DNA of 64,000 nucleotides from Pseudomonadota bacterium. GTDB taxonomy: Bacteria > Pseudomonadota > Alphaproteobacteria > Rhizobiales > Phreatobacteraceae. Of the stretch, positions 44,148 through 54,286 are shown piece after piece (position 1 is the stretch's first letter; the number at the start of each line of letters is the position of its first letter). The notes beneath the pieces were generated by a model, which saw nothing but the letters and a program-made list of their open reading frames with translations, searched no databases and had not been told where the DNA came from. The stretch spans positions 62,001-126,000 of the forward strand of contig JAIUOO010000003.1 of assembly GCA_020161695.1 (NCBI GenBank), given 5' to 3'. Position numbers and translations under genes: made by a program.

Positions 44148-44417
44148 ATGTTTGCAATCATCGACATTCGAAAGTCGGCTCTCACGTTCCTGGCTGCCGC
44201 AGCTTTGTCGACCCTTGCCGGCATCGCCTCCTCGGTCGTCGCCTCGCCGCTCGCCGCCTCCGCCCACCTCGCCGCCCCGGCTATCGCCCAGCAGTCCGAG
44301 CACGGCGCCCATGCCGAAACCGGCCGCAGCGCCCATCGCCTGACCCGCCCCGCCAACCGCTTCAACGGTTTCGTCGGCGATATCGGCGGCCAGACCGGCC
44401 CGGCCGCCGCCCGCTGA
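44148..44417 (+). CDS. Small hypothetical exported protein
   Basis: An 89-residue protein with no recognised family. It starts after a good ribosome site (GGGGAGGCGGCC) and has an N-terminal hydrophobic stretch (ALTFLAAAALSTLAGIASSV) that would serve as a signal peptide or anchor, with a possible cleavage after AIAQ near residue 48. The remainder is His/Arg/Gly-rich (HGAHAETGRSAHRLTRP, NRFNGFVGDIGGQTGP) and probably disordered. It lies between argH and convergent argG. The ribosome site and signal-like N-terminus make a real gene likely; function unknown. Confidence 0.5.
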   Translation: MFAIIDIRKSALTFLAAAALSTLAGIASSVVASPLAASAHLAAPAIAQQSEHGAHAETGRSAHRLTRPANRFNGFVGDIGGQTGPAAAR

Positions 44418-44434
44418 TCCCCGACACCACGCAT

Positions 44435-44459
44435 GAAAAAGGCCGGGTCGCCCCGGCCT
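44435..44459 (-). terminator. Minus-strand terminator downstream of argG
   Basis: On the minus strand GGCCGGGGCGACCCGGCC forms a stem followed by TTTTT. It is oriented to end argG transcripts, lying beyond a repeat element, about 130 bases after the argG stop. Confidence 0.7.
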
Positions 44460-44484
44460 CGTGACAGTCGCAACAGCCTCATCG

Positions 44485-44574
44485 CGTCATGGCCGGGCTT
44501 GTCCCGGCCATCCACGACTTGAACGCGACACCCGCGGAATGACGTGGATGCCCGGCACGAGGCCGGGCATGACG
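44485..44574. repeat. GTCATGGCCGGGC-type intergenic palindromic repeat, full copy
   Basis: Both arms are intact: CGTCATGGCCGGGCTTGTCC..CCATCCACGACTTGAA and ACGTGGATGCCCGGCACGAG..GGGCATGACG. It lies between convergent genes, just after argG. Confidence 0.9.
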
Positions 44575-44589
44575 ATCTGCAAGAGCCGC

Positions 44590-45825
44590 CTACAATCCCA
44601 GCTTCTTGTTCCGCTGGGCGAGGGTGCGCAGGCGCAGCGCGTTCAGCTTGATGAAGCCCTCGGCGTCGCGATGGTCATAGGCGACGGCGCCCTCCTCGAA
44701 GGTCACCAGTTCCTTGTCGTAGAGCGAATAGGGGCTCTCGCGGCCGACGACGATGACATTGCCCTTGTAGAGCTTCAGCCGGACCGTGCCGGTGACGAAC
44801 TGCTGCGAGCGGTCGATCAGGGCCTGCAGCATCTCGCGCTCGGGCGAGAACCAGAAGCCGTTATAGATGAGCTCGGCATATTTCGGCATGAGCTCGTCCT
44901 TCAGATGCGCCGCGCCGCGGTCGAGCGTGATGCTCTCGATGGCGCGATGGGCGAAGTAGAGGATCGTGCCGCCGGGCGTCTCGTACATGCCGCGCGACTT
45001 CATGCCGACGAAGCGGTTCTCGACGAGGTCGAGGCGGCCGATGCCGTTGATCTTGCCGAGTTCGTTGAGCCTGGTGAGGATCGTCGCCGGCGACAGCGCC
45101 TTGCCGTCGATGCCGACCGCGTCGCCTTCCTTGAAGTCGATGGTGATGTAGGTCGGCTTGTCGGGCGCCGTCTCCGGGCCGTCGGTGCGCGAATAGACGT
45201 AGTCCGGCACTTCCTGGTTCGGGTCTTCCAGCACCATGCCCTCGGACGAGGCGTGGAGGAGGTTGGCATCGACCGAGAACGGCGCTTCGCCGCGCTTGTT
45301 CTTGGCGATCGGAATCTGGTGCTGTTCGGCGAATTCGATCAGCTTGGTGCGGCTGGAAAGATCCCATTCGCGCCACGGGGCGATGACGGTCACGTCCGGC
45401 TTCAGCGCGTAATAGGTCAGTTCGAAGCGGACCTGGTCGTTGCCCTTGCCGGTGGCGCCATGAGAGACGGCGTCGGCGCCGACGGCCTCGGCGATCTCGA
45501 TCTGGCGCTTGGCGATCAGCGGGCGGGCGATGGAGGTGCCGAGGAGGTAGAGGCCCTCGTACATCGCGTTGGCGCGGAACATCGGGAAGACGTAGTCCTT
45601 CACGAAGGTCTCGCGCAGGTCGTCCATGAAGATGTTTTCCGGCTTGATGCCGAGCAGCAGCGCCTTGTCGCGCGCCGGCCCCAGCTCCTCGCCCTGGCCG
45701 AGATCGGCGGTGAAGGTCACCACCTCGCAGCCATAGGTGGTCTGCAGCCACTTGAGGATGATGGAGGTGTCGAGACCGCCGGAATAGGCGAGGACGACTT
45801 TCTTGACGGACTTCTGGGCGGCCAT
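44590..45825 (-). CDS. argG: Argininosuccinate synthase
   Basis: A 411-residue ArgG that condenses citrulline and aspartate with ATP to argininosuccinate, the step before ArgH. The pyrophosphatase loop [11 protein letters not shown] is at residues 11-21, with [15 protein letters not shown] and [10 protein letters not shown] typical of the family. The start at 45825 gives the standard length; the frame extends to 45888 without similarity. It converges with argH, 560 bases away, so the last two arginine-synthesis genes face one another with a small exported protein gene and a repeat in between. Single-gene unit; cytoplasmic. Confidence 0.95.
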   Translation of the reverse strand: MAAQKSVKKVVLAYSGGLDTSIILKWLQTTYGCEVVTFTADLGQGEELGPARDKALLLGIKPENIFMDDLRETFVKDYVFPMFRANAMYEGLYLLGTSIARPLIAKRQIEIAEAVGADAVSHGATGKGNDQVRFELTYYALKPDVTVIAPWREWDLSSRTKLIEFAEQHQIPIAKNKRGEAPFSVDANLLHASSEGMVLEDPNQEVPDYVYSRTDGPETAPDKPTYITIDFKEGDAVGIDGKALSPATILTRLNELGKINGIGRLDLVENRFVGMKSRGMYETPGGTILYFAHRAIESITLDRGAAHLKDELMPKYAELIYNGFWFSPEREMLQALIDRSQQFVTGTVRLKLYKGNVIVVGRESPYSLYDKELVTFEEGAVAYDHRDAEGFIKLNALRLRTLAQRNKKLGL

Positions 45826-45919
45826 GGGTCTGATCCAGCGGAAACGATATTGCGCCGCCGACTTAAAGAAGCGGCGGGCAAGTGGCAAGCGAGGCAGGTC
45901 AAACGCCGGCGGCCGCCGG

Positions 45920-46666
45920 TCAGCCCTGCCGGCCGAAAAGGGCGCGCAGCGGCTCGCCGATCCGGGCGAGGCGCTCGGCGATCACGGTTTCGCTCGCGGC
46001 CCCCGGCCGGCGGATGAGCCAGTGATGGGCGGCAGCGACGATGAGGAGGGTAGCAAGGATCGCCAGCAGCGTGTCGGAGAGGAAATGCCCGCCAAAGGCG
46101 ATCCTCAACCCCGAAATGACCACCGTATAGACCGCGACAGCCGCTAGCGCGGCGGGACGGGCGGCCGGCGGTGCCAGCAGGGCGGGAGCCGCCAGCCAGG
46201 CGGCGCCCGAGGCTTCGCCCGAGATGAACGAGCAGTTGGTCCGGCAGGTCATGCCGTCGCCGGGACGCCACCACGGGGTGAAGGTGCCGGGACCGCCGAA
46301 TTCGGTGACATGGACCGGACGGCCGCGCTCCCATTGCTCCTTGAGGATGCCGTTCACCAGGATCACCGGCGCGGCCATGACGGTCAGGAACAGGAACAGC
46401 GCCGCGCGCGCGCGCATGAACTGGCGCGTCGCCGGAAAGGCGATGTGCTGGATCAGCGAGACCATGGCCGCGATGCCGAGCGCGATGGTCGGCCACATGC
46501 TCACCCGCCGGAGGAAGGCGGCCCAGCCGTGGGAAGTCAGCCAGAAGCCCTCGCCCTCGCGCCAGAACCAGCGCGTGGCGGCAAGGTCGAGCTCCGGCCA
46601 GACCGCGAGAGCGAGGCTCGCCGCGGCGAGCGCCCCGATGGCGAGATAGAACAGGCGGCGGGTCAA
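45920..46666 (-). CDS. PAP2 family membrane phosphatase
   Basis: A 248-residue inner-membrane phosphatase of the type 2 phosphatidic acid phosphatase family, with about six hydrophobic segments. The motifs are KEQWERGRP (KX6RP-like), SFISGEAS in place of the usual PSGH, and [14 protein letters not shown] (RX5HX3D with the nucleophilic His). The second motif has Glu where most members have His. Substrates of related proteins include undecaprenyl diphosphate, phosphatidic acid and lipid A; which applies is unknown. The start is a TTG at 46666, the only candidate before the first membrane segment, 13 bases after the yciB stop, so the two genes are probably co-transcribed. Confidence 0.83.
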   Translation of the reverse strand: MTRRLFYLAIGALAAASLALAVWPELDLAATRWFWREGEGFWLTSHGWAAFLRRVSMWPTIALGIAAMVSLIQHIAFPATRQFMRARAALFLFLTVMAAPVILVNGILKEQWERGRPVHVTEFGGPGTFTPWWRPGDGMTCRTNCSFISGEASGAAWLAAPALLAPPAARPAALAAVAVYTVVISGLRIAFGGHFLSDTLLAILATLLIVAAAHHWLIRRPGAASETVIAERLARIGEPLRALFGRQG

Positions 46667-46679
46667 GACGGGCGGCCGC

Positions 46680-47306
46680 TCATGAGGTCTTGCCGTCCTC
46701 GGCGCTGGCGTCGTGCCGGAGGATCAGCGGCATCTGGGCGAGCGCGAAGGCCATGGTCAGCGGCATGATGCCCCAGACCTTGAAGGCGACCCAGAAATCG
46801 GTCGTCTGCGTGCGCCAGACGATCTCGTTGAGCGCCGCCAGCACGAAGAAGAAGAAGGCCCAGCGCCAGGTCAGCTGCCGCCAGCCCTCGTCGGTGAGGT
46901 CGAAGACCGAATCCAGCACCAGCTTGAGCACGTTGCGGCCGGTGGCGGCCGCCCAGACCAGCACCGCGCCGAACAGCGTGTTGACGATGGTCGGCTTCAG
47001 CTTGATGAACAGCTCGTCGTGCAGCACCAGCGTCAGGCCGCCGAAGATGGTCACGACCACGGCGGAGACCAGCGGCATCACCGGAAGCTTGCGCACCAGC
47101 GTCCAGGTCACGACGAGCGAAACCAGCACGGCGGCAATGAAGATGCCGGTCGCCAGGAACAGGCGCTGCGTCGCATCGACGCCGAACCAGCGGTCGCCGT
47201 AGGAATTGGTCAGGAAGAAGATGACCAGCGGCCCCATCTCCAGCGCCAGCTTGGCGAGCGGCGGCAGGTGCCTCTTTTCGGTATGCGTCATGAGCCTCTG
47301 AGCCAT
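46680..47306 (-). CDS. yciB: Inner membrane protein YciB (septation protein A family)
   Basis: A 208-residue integral membrane protein of the YciB/IspZ family, with about five to six hydrophobic segments. LALEMGPLVIFFLTNSYGD, FGGLTLVLHDELFIKLKPT and WRWAFFFFVLAALNEIVWR are characteristic. YciB interacts with cell-envelope and division factors in E. coli and affects envelope integrity; the molecular activity is not settled. Two starts are possible: 47306 (used here) and 47291, which has AGAGG close upstream. It is first of a two-gene unit with the PAP2 phosphatase and divergent from the FAH-family gene across about 100 bases. Confidence 0.9.
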   Translation of the reverse strand: MAQRLMTHTEKRHLPPLAKLALEMGPLVIFFLTNSYGDRWFGVDATQRLFLATGIFIAAVLVSLVVTWTLVRKLPVMPLVSAVVVTIFGGLTLVLHDELFIKLKPTIVNTLFGAVLVWAAATGRNVLKLVLDSVFDLTDEGWRQLTWRWAFFFFVLAALNEIVWRTQTTDFWVAFKVWGIMPLTMAFALAQMPLILRHDASAEDGKTS

Positions 47307-47404
47307 GGACAATTCGCCGCAGGAGTTTAGCTTGCGCGCGTCTTCATGACCACCGCGCAGCGGTTCTGGCAACCGCGCGTCCTGTCGCACCGGAGCCTTG
47401 CCCC

Positions 47405-48103
47405 TTGTCCTTCGTCTTCGAGCCCGCCGCCCGCCCCGCCCTGCCCGTCGTCGGCACGGACAAGCTGTTCCCCGTGCGCCGCGTCTATTGCGTCGGCCGC
47501 AACTACGCGGCGCATGCGCGCGAGATGGGCGGCGACCCGACCCGCGAGCCGCCGTTCTTCTTCAACAAGACCGCCGACGCGCTGCAGCCGGTGCCGCATG
47601 GCAAGACGGTCGACCACCCCTACCCGACCAAGACCTCGAACTACCATTTCGAGCTGGAAATGGTCGTCGCGCTCTCCGGCGGCGGCAAGGACATTCCGGT
47701 CGAGAAGGCGCTGGATTGCGTGTTCGGCTATGCGGTCGGTCTCGACATGACCCGCCGCGACCTGCAGGACGAGGCCAAGGCGCTGAAGCGCCCGTGGGAG
47801 CTCGGCAAGTCCGCCGACTTCTCCGGTCCGGTCGGCCCGATCTATCCGGCCAGCCAGGTCGGCCACAAGCTGAAGGGCCCGATCTCGCTGACCGTCGACG
47901 GCGTCGTGAAGCAGAAGGCCGATCTCGCCGACATGATCTGGTCGGTGGCCGAGCAGATTTCCTTCCTGTCGACCTATTTCGAGGTCTGCCCGGGCGACGT
48001 GATCTTCTCCGGAACGCCGGACGGCGTCGGCGCGGTGACGCGCGGCCAGACCATGGTCGCGGCCGTGGACGGCCTCGGCGAGATCAGCCTGAAGGTCGTC
48101 TGA
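47405..48103 (+). CDS. Fumarylacetoacetate hydrolase family protein
   Basis: A 232-residue single-domain FAH-family hydrolase. RVYCVGRNYAAHAREMG opens the fold, the metal-binding Glu and Asp are in YHFELEMVVAL and GLDMTRRDLQ, and PGDVIFSGTPDGVG is the late signature loop. Family members cleave carbon-carbon bonds in acylpyruvates or decarboxylate oxaloacetate. The substrate is not settled: fumarylpyruvate or acylpyruvate hydrolase is plausible. The start is a TTG at 47405, giving the usual opening; no in-frame ATG is available. It has its own terminator. Cytoplasmic. Confidence 0.88.
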   Translation: MSFVFEPAARPALPVVGTDKLFPVRRVYCVGRNYAAHAREMGGDPTREPPFFFNKTADALQPVPHGKTVDHPYPTKTSNYHFELEMVVALSGGGKDIPVEKALDCVFGYAVGLDMTRRDLQDEAKALKRPWELGKSADFSGPVGPIYPASQVGHKLKGPISLTVDGVVKQKADLADMIWSVAEQISFLSTYFEVCPGDVIFSGTPDGVGAVTRGQTMVAAVDGLGEISLKVV

Positions 48104-48131
48104 CCGGAGCGCAATGCCCTTGAGACGAACG

Positions 48132-48165
48132 AGCGCGGGTGCCGACGGCATCCGCGCTTTTCGTT
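48132..48165 (+). terminator. Rho-independent terminator of the FAH-family gene
   Basis: AGCGCGGGTGCC-GAC-GGCATCCGCGCT, a twelve-pair stem with one G-T pair, followed by TTTCGTTTC. It ends at the stop codon of the convergent YcxB-like gene. Confidence 0.85.
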
Positions 48166-48714
48166 TCAGCCGGCCACGGGCGGACGCGGCAGCTTCCGCC
48201 CGAGGAGATCGAGAAGGCCCTGCCAGTCGGCATCCGCCATGCCGCGCCGCGCCAGCGTGATCGCTTCCAGCTTGCCGATGAAGATGAACGCGTGATCGGC
48301 GGTCACGACGGCATTCTTGACGCCACTCCAGGCGAAGCGCCCGCTCCAGGCATCGACCGCCCAGGACAGCCCGTCCTCGTCCACCGTGCCCTCGACGCGC
48401 TTATCGGCCGCGGCATAGCGCGAATAGACCCACCGCCCGACGACTCGGTCGAAGAACAGATCGACGGCGAGGATGAAGACGAGCAGGCCGATCAGCCACT
48501 TCGCGACGTCCCAGTTGAGGTAGGCCGCGAACGGCCGCGCGAAACCGCCAAGCCACCAGAGCGTGCAGAAGAAGATCGCGGCGAGGAACGGGTAGCGCAG
48601 CCAGCGCCCATGGCGCCCGAACGGCCCAAGCAGGCGCCGCGCCTTCATCAGCGCGCAGTAATCCGCGAAAGTGCTGTCATAGGCGAAGCGGTACAGCGGT
48701 TCCGGTCCCCTCAT
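48166..48714 (-). CDS. YcxB-like domain membrane protein
   Basis: A 182-residue protein with two membrane segments in the middle (FLAAIFFCTLWWLGGF and WLIGLLVFILAVDLFF), a short N-terminal cytoplasmic part and a C-terminal YcxB-like domain (GLSWAVDAWSGRFAWSGVKN, TADHAFIFIGKLEAITLARR), a fold related to PH domains found in small uncharacterised membrane proteins. Function unknown. The start at 48714 is supported by GACGAGGGC. It lies downstream of infB on the same strand, beyond the infB terminator, and so probably has its own promoter. Confidence 0.72.
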   Translation of the reverse strand: MRGPEPLYRFAYDSTFADYCALMKARRLLGPFGRHGRWLRYPFLAAIFFCTLWWLGGFARPFAAYLNWDVAKWLIGLLVFILAVDLFFDRVVGRWVYSRYAAADKRVEGTVDEDGLSWAVDAWSGRFAWSGVKNAVVTADHAFIFIGKLEAITLARRGMADADWQGLLDLLGRKLPRPPVAG

Positions 48715-48751
48715 GCCCTCGTCCGGTCGATGATGCCACCCGATACCGCGC

Positions 48752-48778
48752 AAAGAAAAGGCGGCCATGCGGCCGCCC
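48752..48778 (-). terminator. Rho-independent terminator of infB
   Basis: On the minus strand GGCGGCC-GCAT-GGCCGCC followed by TTTTCTTT, 32 bases after the infB stop codon. It marks the end of the rimP-nusA-ylxR-infB operon. Confidence 0.9.
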
Positions 48779-48809
48779 GTTCCGTTGTCCTGGCGCTGGA
48801 AGGAGACCC

Positions 48810-51800
48810 TTACAGCGAGCGCTTGATCTCCTCGACCCGGTAGCACTCGATGACATCGCCGGCGCGCATGTCCTGGTAGCTCTCGAAGGCCATACCGCAT
48901 TCCTGGCCGACCTGAACTTCCTTGACCTCGTCCTTGAAGCGCTTGAGCGTCGAAAGCTTGCCCTCGTGGACCACGACGCTGTCGCGGATGAGGCGCACAT
49001 TGGCGCCGCGCTCCACGCGGCCATCGGTGACACGGCAGCCCGCCACCTTGCCGACCTTGGTGATGTTGAACACCTCCAGGATCTCGGCATTGCCCAGCAT
49101 GGTCTCGCGCAGTTCGGGCGCGAGCAGGCCGGACATGGCGGCTTTGATGTCGTCCACCAGGTCGTAGATGATGTTGTAGTAGCGGATCTCGATATCTGCC
49201 TGCTCGGCCGCCGCACGCGCTTCCTTGTGGGCGCGCGTGTTGAAGCCGATGACCACCGCGCCCGACGTCTGGGCAAGGCCCACGTCGCTCTCGGTGATGC
49301 CGCCGACACCCGACAGGATGACGCGTGCCGCGACCTCGTCGTTGCCGAGCTTGCCGAGCGCACCGACGATGGCTTCCACCGAACCCTGCACGTCGCCCTT
49401 GATGATCAGCGGGAATTCCTTCTTGCCCGCGCCGGCCTTGAGCTGGCTCATCATGTCGGCGAGCGAGGAACGGCCGGCACCCAGACGGGCGGCAGCCTTC
49501 TCGCGCTTGAGGTTCTGGCGGTAGTCGGTGATCTCGCGGGCGCGCGCCTCGGACTCGACCACCGCGACGCGGTCGCCGGCCTCGGGCGTGCCGTTGAAGC
49601 CGAGCACCTCGACCGGCACGGAAGGTCCGGCGTGATCGAGCGTCTCGCCCTTGTCGGACACGAGCGCACGCACACGACCCCACTCGGCGCCGGCCACGAC
49701 GATGTCGCCGGGATGCATGGTGCCGCGCTGGATGAGCACGGTGGCGACCGGACCGCGGCCGCGGTCCAGCTTGGCCTCGATGACCGTGCCTTCCGCGAAG
49801 CGGTTCGGGTTGGCCTTCAGTTCGAGAACCTCGGCCTGCAGCTGGATCAGCTCCAGCAGCTTGTCCAGGTTTTCGCCGGTCTTGGCCGACAGCTCGACCT
49901 CGATGACGTCGCCGCCGAGGCTTTCCACCTGCACCTCGTACTGGAGCAGGTCGGTCTTGACCTTCTCGGGACGCGCGTCGGGCAGGTCGATCTTGTTGAT
50001 CGCCACGATCATCGGGACCTTGGCGGCCTTGGCGTGATTGATGGCCTCGACCGTCTGCGGCATGACCGAGTCGTTCGCCGCCACCACCAGCACGACGATG
50101 TCCGTCACCTTGGCGCCGCGGGCGCGCATGGCGGTGAACGCGGCGTGGCCGGGCGTGTCGATGAAGGTGATGAGGCCGCCGAGCGGCGACGTCACCTGAT
50201 AGGCGCCGATATGCTGGGTGATGCCGCCGGCCTCGCCCGAGACCACGTTGGTCTTGCGCAGGGCGTCGAGCAGCGAGGTCTTGCCGTGGTCGACGTGGCC
50301 CATAATGGTCACGACCGGCGCACGCGGCTCCAGCATCTCCTCCGGATCGGGCAGGTCGAACAGGCCTTCCTCGACGTCGGATTCGGCGACGCGGCGAACC
50401 GTGTGACCGAGTTCCTCGGCGATCAGCTGGGCGGTGTCGGCATCGATCACGTCGGTGATCTTGTGCATCGCGCCCTGCTTCATGAGCATGCGGATGATGT
50501 CGACCGCGCGCTCCGACATGCGGTTGGCGAGATCCGCGATGGTGATCGTCTCGGGGATCGTCACCTCGCGCATGATCTTTTCTTTCTGCTCCGTCTGGCG
50601 ACGGCCGGTCATGCGCTGCACGCGGCGGCGGAACGAGGCCTCCGAACGCATGCGGTCGGAGGAATCCTCCAGCGCATTGGTCAGCGTCAGACGGGTGCGG
50701 CTCGGTGCGTCCGCTGCCGGGCGCTCGGGCCGGGTCGCGGGCGTGGGTGCCTTGCCGCCGGGGCCGCGGCGAACGCCGCGCGGGCCGTCATCCTCGTCGC
50801 CGCCCGGGCGCGGGCGGCCGGCCGACGGCGGACCCGAACGCATCGGGCCGGCGCCTTCCGGACGGGTCGGGATGGCGCTGGCGGCAGCGCCGGCACCTGC
50901 GCCGAACGGGCGCGGCGGGCGCGGACCGTCGAGGCGCGGCGGACGACCGTCGCGGGCGCCGAAGCCACCCTCGCGGGGCGGACGGTCACCGAACGGGCGG
51001 TCGCCCGGCGGACGCGGCGGACGGTCGCCGTAGGGGCGGTCGCCCTGCGGACGCGGCGGACGATCACCATAGGGGCGGTCGCCGGGAGGACGGTCGCCGC
51101 GCGGGCCACCGAAGCCGCCCTCGCGAGGCGGACGGTCGCCGAAGGGACGGTCACCACGCGGCGGGCGATCGCCGAACGGGCGGTCTCCCTGCGGGCGGTC
51201 GCCGCGCGGGCCACCGAAACCGCCCTCACGGGGCGGACGGTCGCCGAACGGACGATCGGAACGCGGCGGACGGTCGCCGAAGGAGCGGGCTTCGCGCGGC
51301 TGGGCCTGGGCCTCGGCCGGCTGGCGGGGCTCCGCCTCGGCGGGCGTGTCCTGGCGCGGGGCGCGGCCGATATCGTCGAGGCTGCGCGGGCGGTTGTCGT
51401 CGCCGAACCGGCGGCGGGCTTCCCACTCCGAGCGGCGGCGGGCTTCCTCGTCGCGACGATGGCGATCGTCTTCCTCGCGCTGGCGGCGCTCCTGCTCGGA
51501 GCGCTCGGCGGCGCGGCGGGAGTCCTCCTCGGCGCGGCGGCGGGATTCCACCTCGGCGACCTTGCGCTCCTCGGCTTCGCGGGTGCGCGCCTCGGCCAGC
51601 ACGCGATCGCGCGCCTCGCGCTCGTCTTCCGACAGCGTCCTGAGGATCATGCCGGGAGCCGGCGCCTTCGGGGCAGCTGGAGCCGCAGCCGGTGCAGCGG
51701 GGCGCGGCTTCTCCGCCGCCGGCGGCGGCGCGGCCGGCGCTGCGGGGCGCTGGGGGGCGAAGGAGCGCGGCTTCGCCGAGACCTTCTCCACCACCACCGT

Positions 51801-51926
51801 CTTGGTGCGGCCGTGGCTGAAGCTCTGACGAACCATGCTGTGCTCGGGTCCGGCCGGCTTCTTCAGGCTGAGGGTCTTGCCCGTCAGGCTGATCGTCTTG
51901 TCGCCGGGGGTCTTCTCATCGGTCAT
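48810..51926 (-). CDS. infB: Translation initiation factor IF-2
   Basis: A 1038-residue IF-2, the GTPase that places initiator tRNA on the ribosome. The N-terminal half is a long disordered linker: an Ala/Pro-rich part (to about 95), a charged Arg/Glu coiled stretch (about 100-190) and a block of [15 protein letters not shown] repeats at about 209-332. Then come the IF2-N domain ([19 protein letters not shown]) and the G domain with GHVDHGKT at 543-550, DTPGHAAF and NKIDLPDA, followed by the beta-barrel and C1/C2 domains. The ATG at 51926 is the first good start after ylxR. It is the last gene of the operon. Unusually, rbfA and truB do not follow. Confidence 0.96.
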   Translation of the reverse strand: MTDEKTPGDKTISLTGKTLSLKKPAGPEHSMVRQSFSHGRTKTVVVEKVSAKPRSFAPQRPAAPAAPPPAAEKPRPAAPAAAPAAPKAPAPGMILRTLSEDEREARDRVLAEARTREAEERKVAEVESRRRAEEDSRRAAERSEQERRQREEDDRHRRDEEARRRSEWEARRRFGDDNRPRSLDDIGRAPRQDTPAEAEPRQPAEAQAQPREARSFGDRPPRSDRPFGDRPPREGGFGGPRGDRPQGDRPFGDRPPRGDRPFGDRPPREGGFGGPRGDRPPGDRPYGDRPPRPQGDRPYGDRPPRPPGDRPFGDRPPREGGFGARDGRPPRLDGPRPPRPFGAGAGAAASAIPTRPEGAGPMRSGPPSAGRPRPGGDEDDGPRGVRRGPGGKAPTPATRPERPAADAPSRTRLTLTNALEDSSDRMRSEASFRRRVQRMTGRRQTEQKEKIMREVTIPETITIADLANRMSERAVDIIRMLMKQGAMHKITDVIDADTAQLIAEELGHTVRRVAESDVEEGLFDLPDPEEMLEPRAPVVTIMGHVDHGKTSLLDALRKTNVVSGEAGGITQHIGAYQVTSPLGGLITFIDTPGHAAFTAMRARGAKVTDIVVLVVAANDSVMPQTVEAINHAKAAKVPMIVAINKIDLPDARPEKVKTDLLQYEVQVESLGGDVIEVELSAKTGENLDKLLELIQLQAEVLELKANPNRFAEGTVIEAKLDRGRGPVATVLIQRGTMHPGDIVVAGAEWGRVRALVSDKGETLDHAGPSVPVEVLGFNGTPEAGDRVAVVESEARAREITDYRQNLKREKAAARLGAGRSSLADMMSQLKAGAGKKEFPLIIKGDVQGSVEAIVGALGKLGNDEVAARVILSGVGGITESDVGLAQTSGAVVIGFNTRAHKEARAAAEQADIEIRYYNIIYDLVDDIKAAMSGLLAPELRETMLGNAEILEVFNITKVGKVAGCRVTDGRVERGANVRLIRDSVVVHEGKLSTLKRFKDEVKEVQVGQECGMAFESYQDMRAGDVIECYRVEEIKRSL
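50935..51300 (-). repeat. Coding tandem repeats in the infB linker
   Basis: The DNA contains many imperfect copies of a unit encoding GDRP(F/Y)GDRPPR with larger [13 protein letters not shown] blocks appearing three times. The repetition extends to the DNA level, which suggests slippage or unequal recombination; the copy number probably varies between strains. Confidence 0.85.
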
Positions 51927-51965
51927 ACGGTCTGGTCCTGCGCCTATCGGCTGGTCCTTGGGAAT

Positions 51966-52664
51966 TCAGTGTTTCGGCTCGTTGACGGGAGCCGGGGGTC
52001 GTCGCCCGGCCATGTCGCCGGTGCGAAAAACCTCGAGGGCCGTACAGCGCGCGAGAAAATTGTTGCTCGGCCCGCCGGCGAGCAGCGCAGCATGTATCAC
52101 ATTCATGCGCCCCAATGCCAAATCCAATTGCAGCGAGGTGAACAGCGTCACCCGCGGCACATTGGCGGCCTCCTCGCCGAAGCGGCGGCGCAGGCTCTGG
52201 CCGAGCTTGCGGACACCGTCATCGCCGCCATCGGACGCGTGAATGAGCCCCGCCACATCCTCGCCGGCAATCGCGGCCTCGACCTTGGCGAAGCCGGCGA
52301 TCACAGCCCCGGCCTTGTTGGCGAGCGACAGGGAGGCCGTCATCTGGGCATCCAGGAGCCGCTCGACAAGGTCGGCGAGGTCCGCGGGCGCCTGAACCTC
52401 GCGCTTGAAGGCGCGGGAGAACAGCTTGCGCCGGACCGCCTCCGCGACGGCGGCGCGGGTCGCGGTGACCCACGCGCCCCGGCCCGGCAGACGGGCCTTG
52501 AGGTCGGGAACGACCGCGCCATCCGGCCCGACCACGAAGCGCAGAAGCCCCTCGGGCGCGCCGGCGACGCGGTTGAGGATGCACGTGCGCTCGGAGCCGG
52601 CGCGCCCCGCGAGGGGTCCGCCGTCCAGAGTCAGCTCAAGCGTGTCCTCGCCTGCCGCCGTCAT
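51966..52664 (-). CDS. YlxR-L7Ae fusion RNA-binding protein
   Basis: A 232-residue protein with an N-terminal YlxR (DUF448) domain and a C-terminal L7Ae-like domain, the form usual in alphaproteobacteria. The YlxR part has ERTCILNR, LLRFVVGPDGAVVPDLKARL and PGRGAWVTATRAAVAEAVRR, the Arg-rich RNA-binding face. The second part (ANKAGAVIAGFAKVEAAIAG, DVAGLIHASDGGDDGVRKL) resembles L7Ae/YlxQ. It lies between nusA and infB, with short gaps of 19 and 39 bases, and probably binds RNA in transcription or ribosome assembly. ATG at 52664. Confidence 0.88.
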   Translation of the reverse strand: MTAAGEDTLELTLDGGPLAGRAGSERTCILNRVAGAPEGLLRFVVGPDGAVVPDLKARLPGRGAWVTATRAAVAEAVRRKLFSRAFKREVQAPADLADLVERLLDAQMTASLSLANKAGAVIAGFAKVEAAIAGEDVAGLIHASDGGDDGVRKLGQSLRRRFGEEAANVPRVTLFTSLQLDLALGRMNVIHAALLAGGPSNNFLARCTALEVFRTGDMAGRRPPAPVNEPKH

Positions 52665-52683
52665 CCCGTTCCATGTCCGGAGC

Positions 52684-54273
52684 TCAGGCCCCGGCCTCCT
52701 CGTGCTGCTCTTCCGGCACCTCGGCCGGCGCCTCGATCCAGCCCGCCTTGACGCGGGCCTGCATGATCATCGCCTCGGCTTCGTCCTTGCTCAGCTCGAA
52801 ACCGTCGAGGAAGCCGGCATGCTTGGTGGTCTGGCCATCCTTGCGCTCCGACCAGCCGACGAGATCGTCCGGAATGCAGCCGGCGAAATCCTCCAGCGAC
52901 TTCACGTCGTTCTCGCCGAGCTTGACCATCATGGCGGTGGTCATGCCCTCGACCTCGCGCAGGTCGTCGGCGACGCCGAGTTCCTTGCGCTTGGCGTCGT
53001 GCTCCGCCTCGATCCGGGCAATGTAGTCCTGCGCGCGGCGCTGCAGCTCCTGCGCGGTGTCCTCGTCGAAGCCCTCGATGGAGGCGAGGTCCGACATCTC
53101 GACATAGGCGACTTCCTCGACCGTGCGGAAGCCTTCCGAGGTCAGCAGCTGGCCGACGACCTCGTCGACGTCCAGCGCGCCCATGAACAGCTTGGTGCGG
53201 GCCTCGAATTCGGCCTGGCGGCGCTCGGACTCTTCCTGCTCGGTCAGGATGTCGATGTCCCAGCCGGTGAGCTGCGAGGCGAGGCGCACGTTCTGGCCGC
53301 GGCGGCCGATGGCGAGCGACAGCTGCGGATCGGGCACGACGACCTCGATGCGCTCGCGGTCCTCGTCCAGCACCACCTTGGCGACCTCGGCCGGGGCCAG
53401 CGCATTGACGACGAAGGTCGCGATGTCCGGGTTCCACGGAATGATGTCGACCTTCTCGCCCTGCAGTTCAGCGACCACCGCCTGCACGCGCGAACCGCGC
53501 ATACCGACGCAGGCGCCGACCGGATCGATCGACGAATCGCGCGACACGACAGCAATCTTGGCGCGCGAGCCGGGGTCGCGGGCGACCGCCTTGATCTCGA
53601 CGATGCCGTCGTAGATTTCCGGCACTTCCTGGCCAAACAGCTTGGCCATGAACTGCGGATGGGTGCGCGACAGGAAGATCTGCGGCCCGCGCTGCTCGCG
53701 GCGCACGTCAAAGAGATAGGCGCGCACGCGGTCGCCGTTGCGGAACAGCTCGCGCGGGATCAGCTCGTCGCGGCGGACAATCGCCTCGCCACGGCCGAGA
53801 TCGACGACCACGTTGCCGTATTCCACGCGCTTGACCAGGCCCGAGACGATCTCGCCGACGCGGTCCTTGTATTCGTCGAACTGGCGGTCGCGCTCGGCCT
53901 CGCGCACCTTCTGCACGATCACCTGCTTGGCCGACTGGGCGGCGATGCGGCCGAAATCGAAGGGCGGCAGCGTCTCGGCGATCCAGTCGCCGGGCTGGGC
54001 GGCCGGGTTCTTGCGGCGAGCTTCCTCGGTCGCGATCTGAGTCGCGACGTTCTCGATCTCGTCGACCACCTGCAGCAGGCGCGACAGTCGGATCTCGCCC
54101 GATTTCGGGTTGATCTCGGCGCGCACCTCGGTCTCCTGGCCGTAGCGCGAGCGCGCGGCCTTCTGGATGGCGTCTTCCATCGCCTCGAGCACGATCTGGC
54201 GGTCGATCTGCTTCTCGCGCGCGACCGCATCCGCGATCTGCAGCAGTTCCAGGCGGTTAGCCGAGACGGCCAT
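52684..54273 (-). CDS. nusA: Transcription termination/antitermination factor NusA
   Basis: A 529-residue NusA that binds RNA polymerase and modulates pausing, termination and antitermination. The N-terminal polymerase-binding domain is followed by an S1 domain (about 138-200), two KH domains ([20 protein letters not shown] and [18 protein letters not shown]) and C-terminal acidic helix-hairpin-helix repeats ([38 protein letters not shown]). It is co-transcribed with rimP (13 bases upstream) and ylxR. ATG at 54273. NusA autoregulates this operon in E. coli; whether it does here is not visible. Confidence 0.96.
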   Translation of the reverse strand: MAVSANRLELLQIADAVAREKQIDRQIVLEAMEDAIQKAARSRYGQETEVRAEINPKSGEIRLSRLLQVVDEIENVATQIATEEARRKNPAAQPGDWIAETLPPFDFGRIAAQSAKQVIVQKVREAERDRQFDEYKDRVGEIVSGLVKRVEYGNVVVDLGRGEAIVRRDELIPRELFRNGDRVRAYLFDVRREQRGPQIFLSRTHPQFMAKLFGQEVPEIYDGIVEIKAVARDPGSRAKIAVVSRDSSIDPVGACVGMRGSRVQAVVAELQGEKVDIIPWNPDIATFVVNALAPAEVAKVVLDEDRERIEVVVPDPQLSLAIGRRGQNVRLASQLTGWDIDILTEQEESERRQAEFEARTKLFMGALDVDEVVGQLLTSEGFRTVEEVAYVEMSDLASIEGFDEDTAQELQRRAQDYIARIEAEHDAKRKELGVADDLREVEGMTTAMMVKLGENDVKSLEDFAGCIPDDLVGWSERKDGQTTKHAGFLDGFELSKDEAEAMIMQARVKAGWIEAPAEVPEEQHEEAGA

Positions 54274-54286
54274 GACTATCTCCCCT

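Noticed and set aside
50935..51300. CRISPR-like regularly spaced repeats
   Set aside because: The repetition is codon-based, in frame within infB, with no unique spacers and no cas genes nearby.
48966..52751. A 1261-codon open frame on the plus strand opposite infB and ylxR
   Set aside because: Antisense shadow: its repeats are the complement of the IF-2 linker repeats, and it crosses the infB-ylxR gene boundary. No domain is recognisable.
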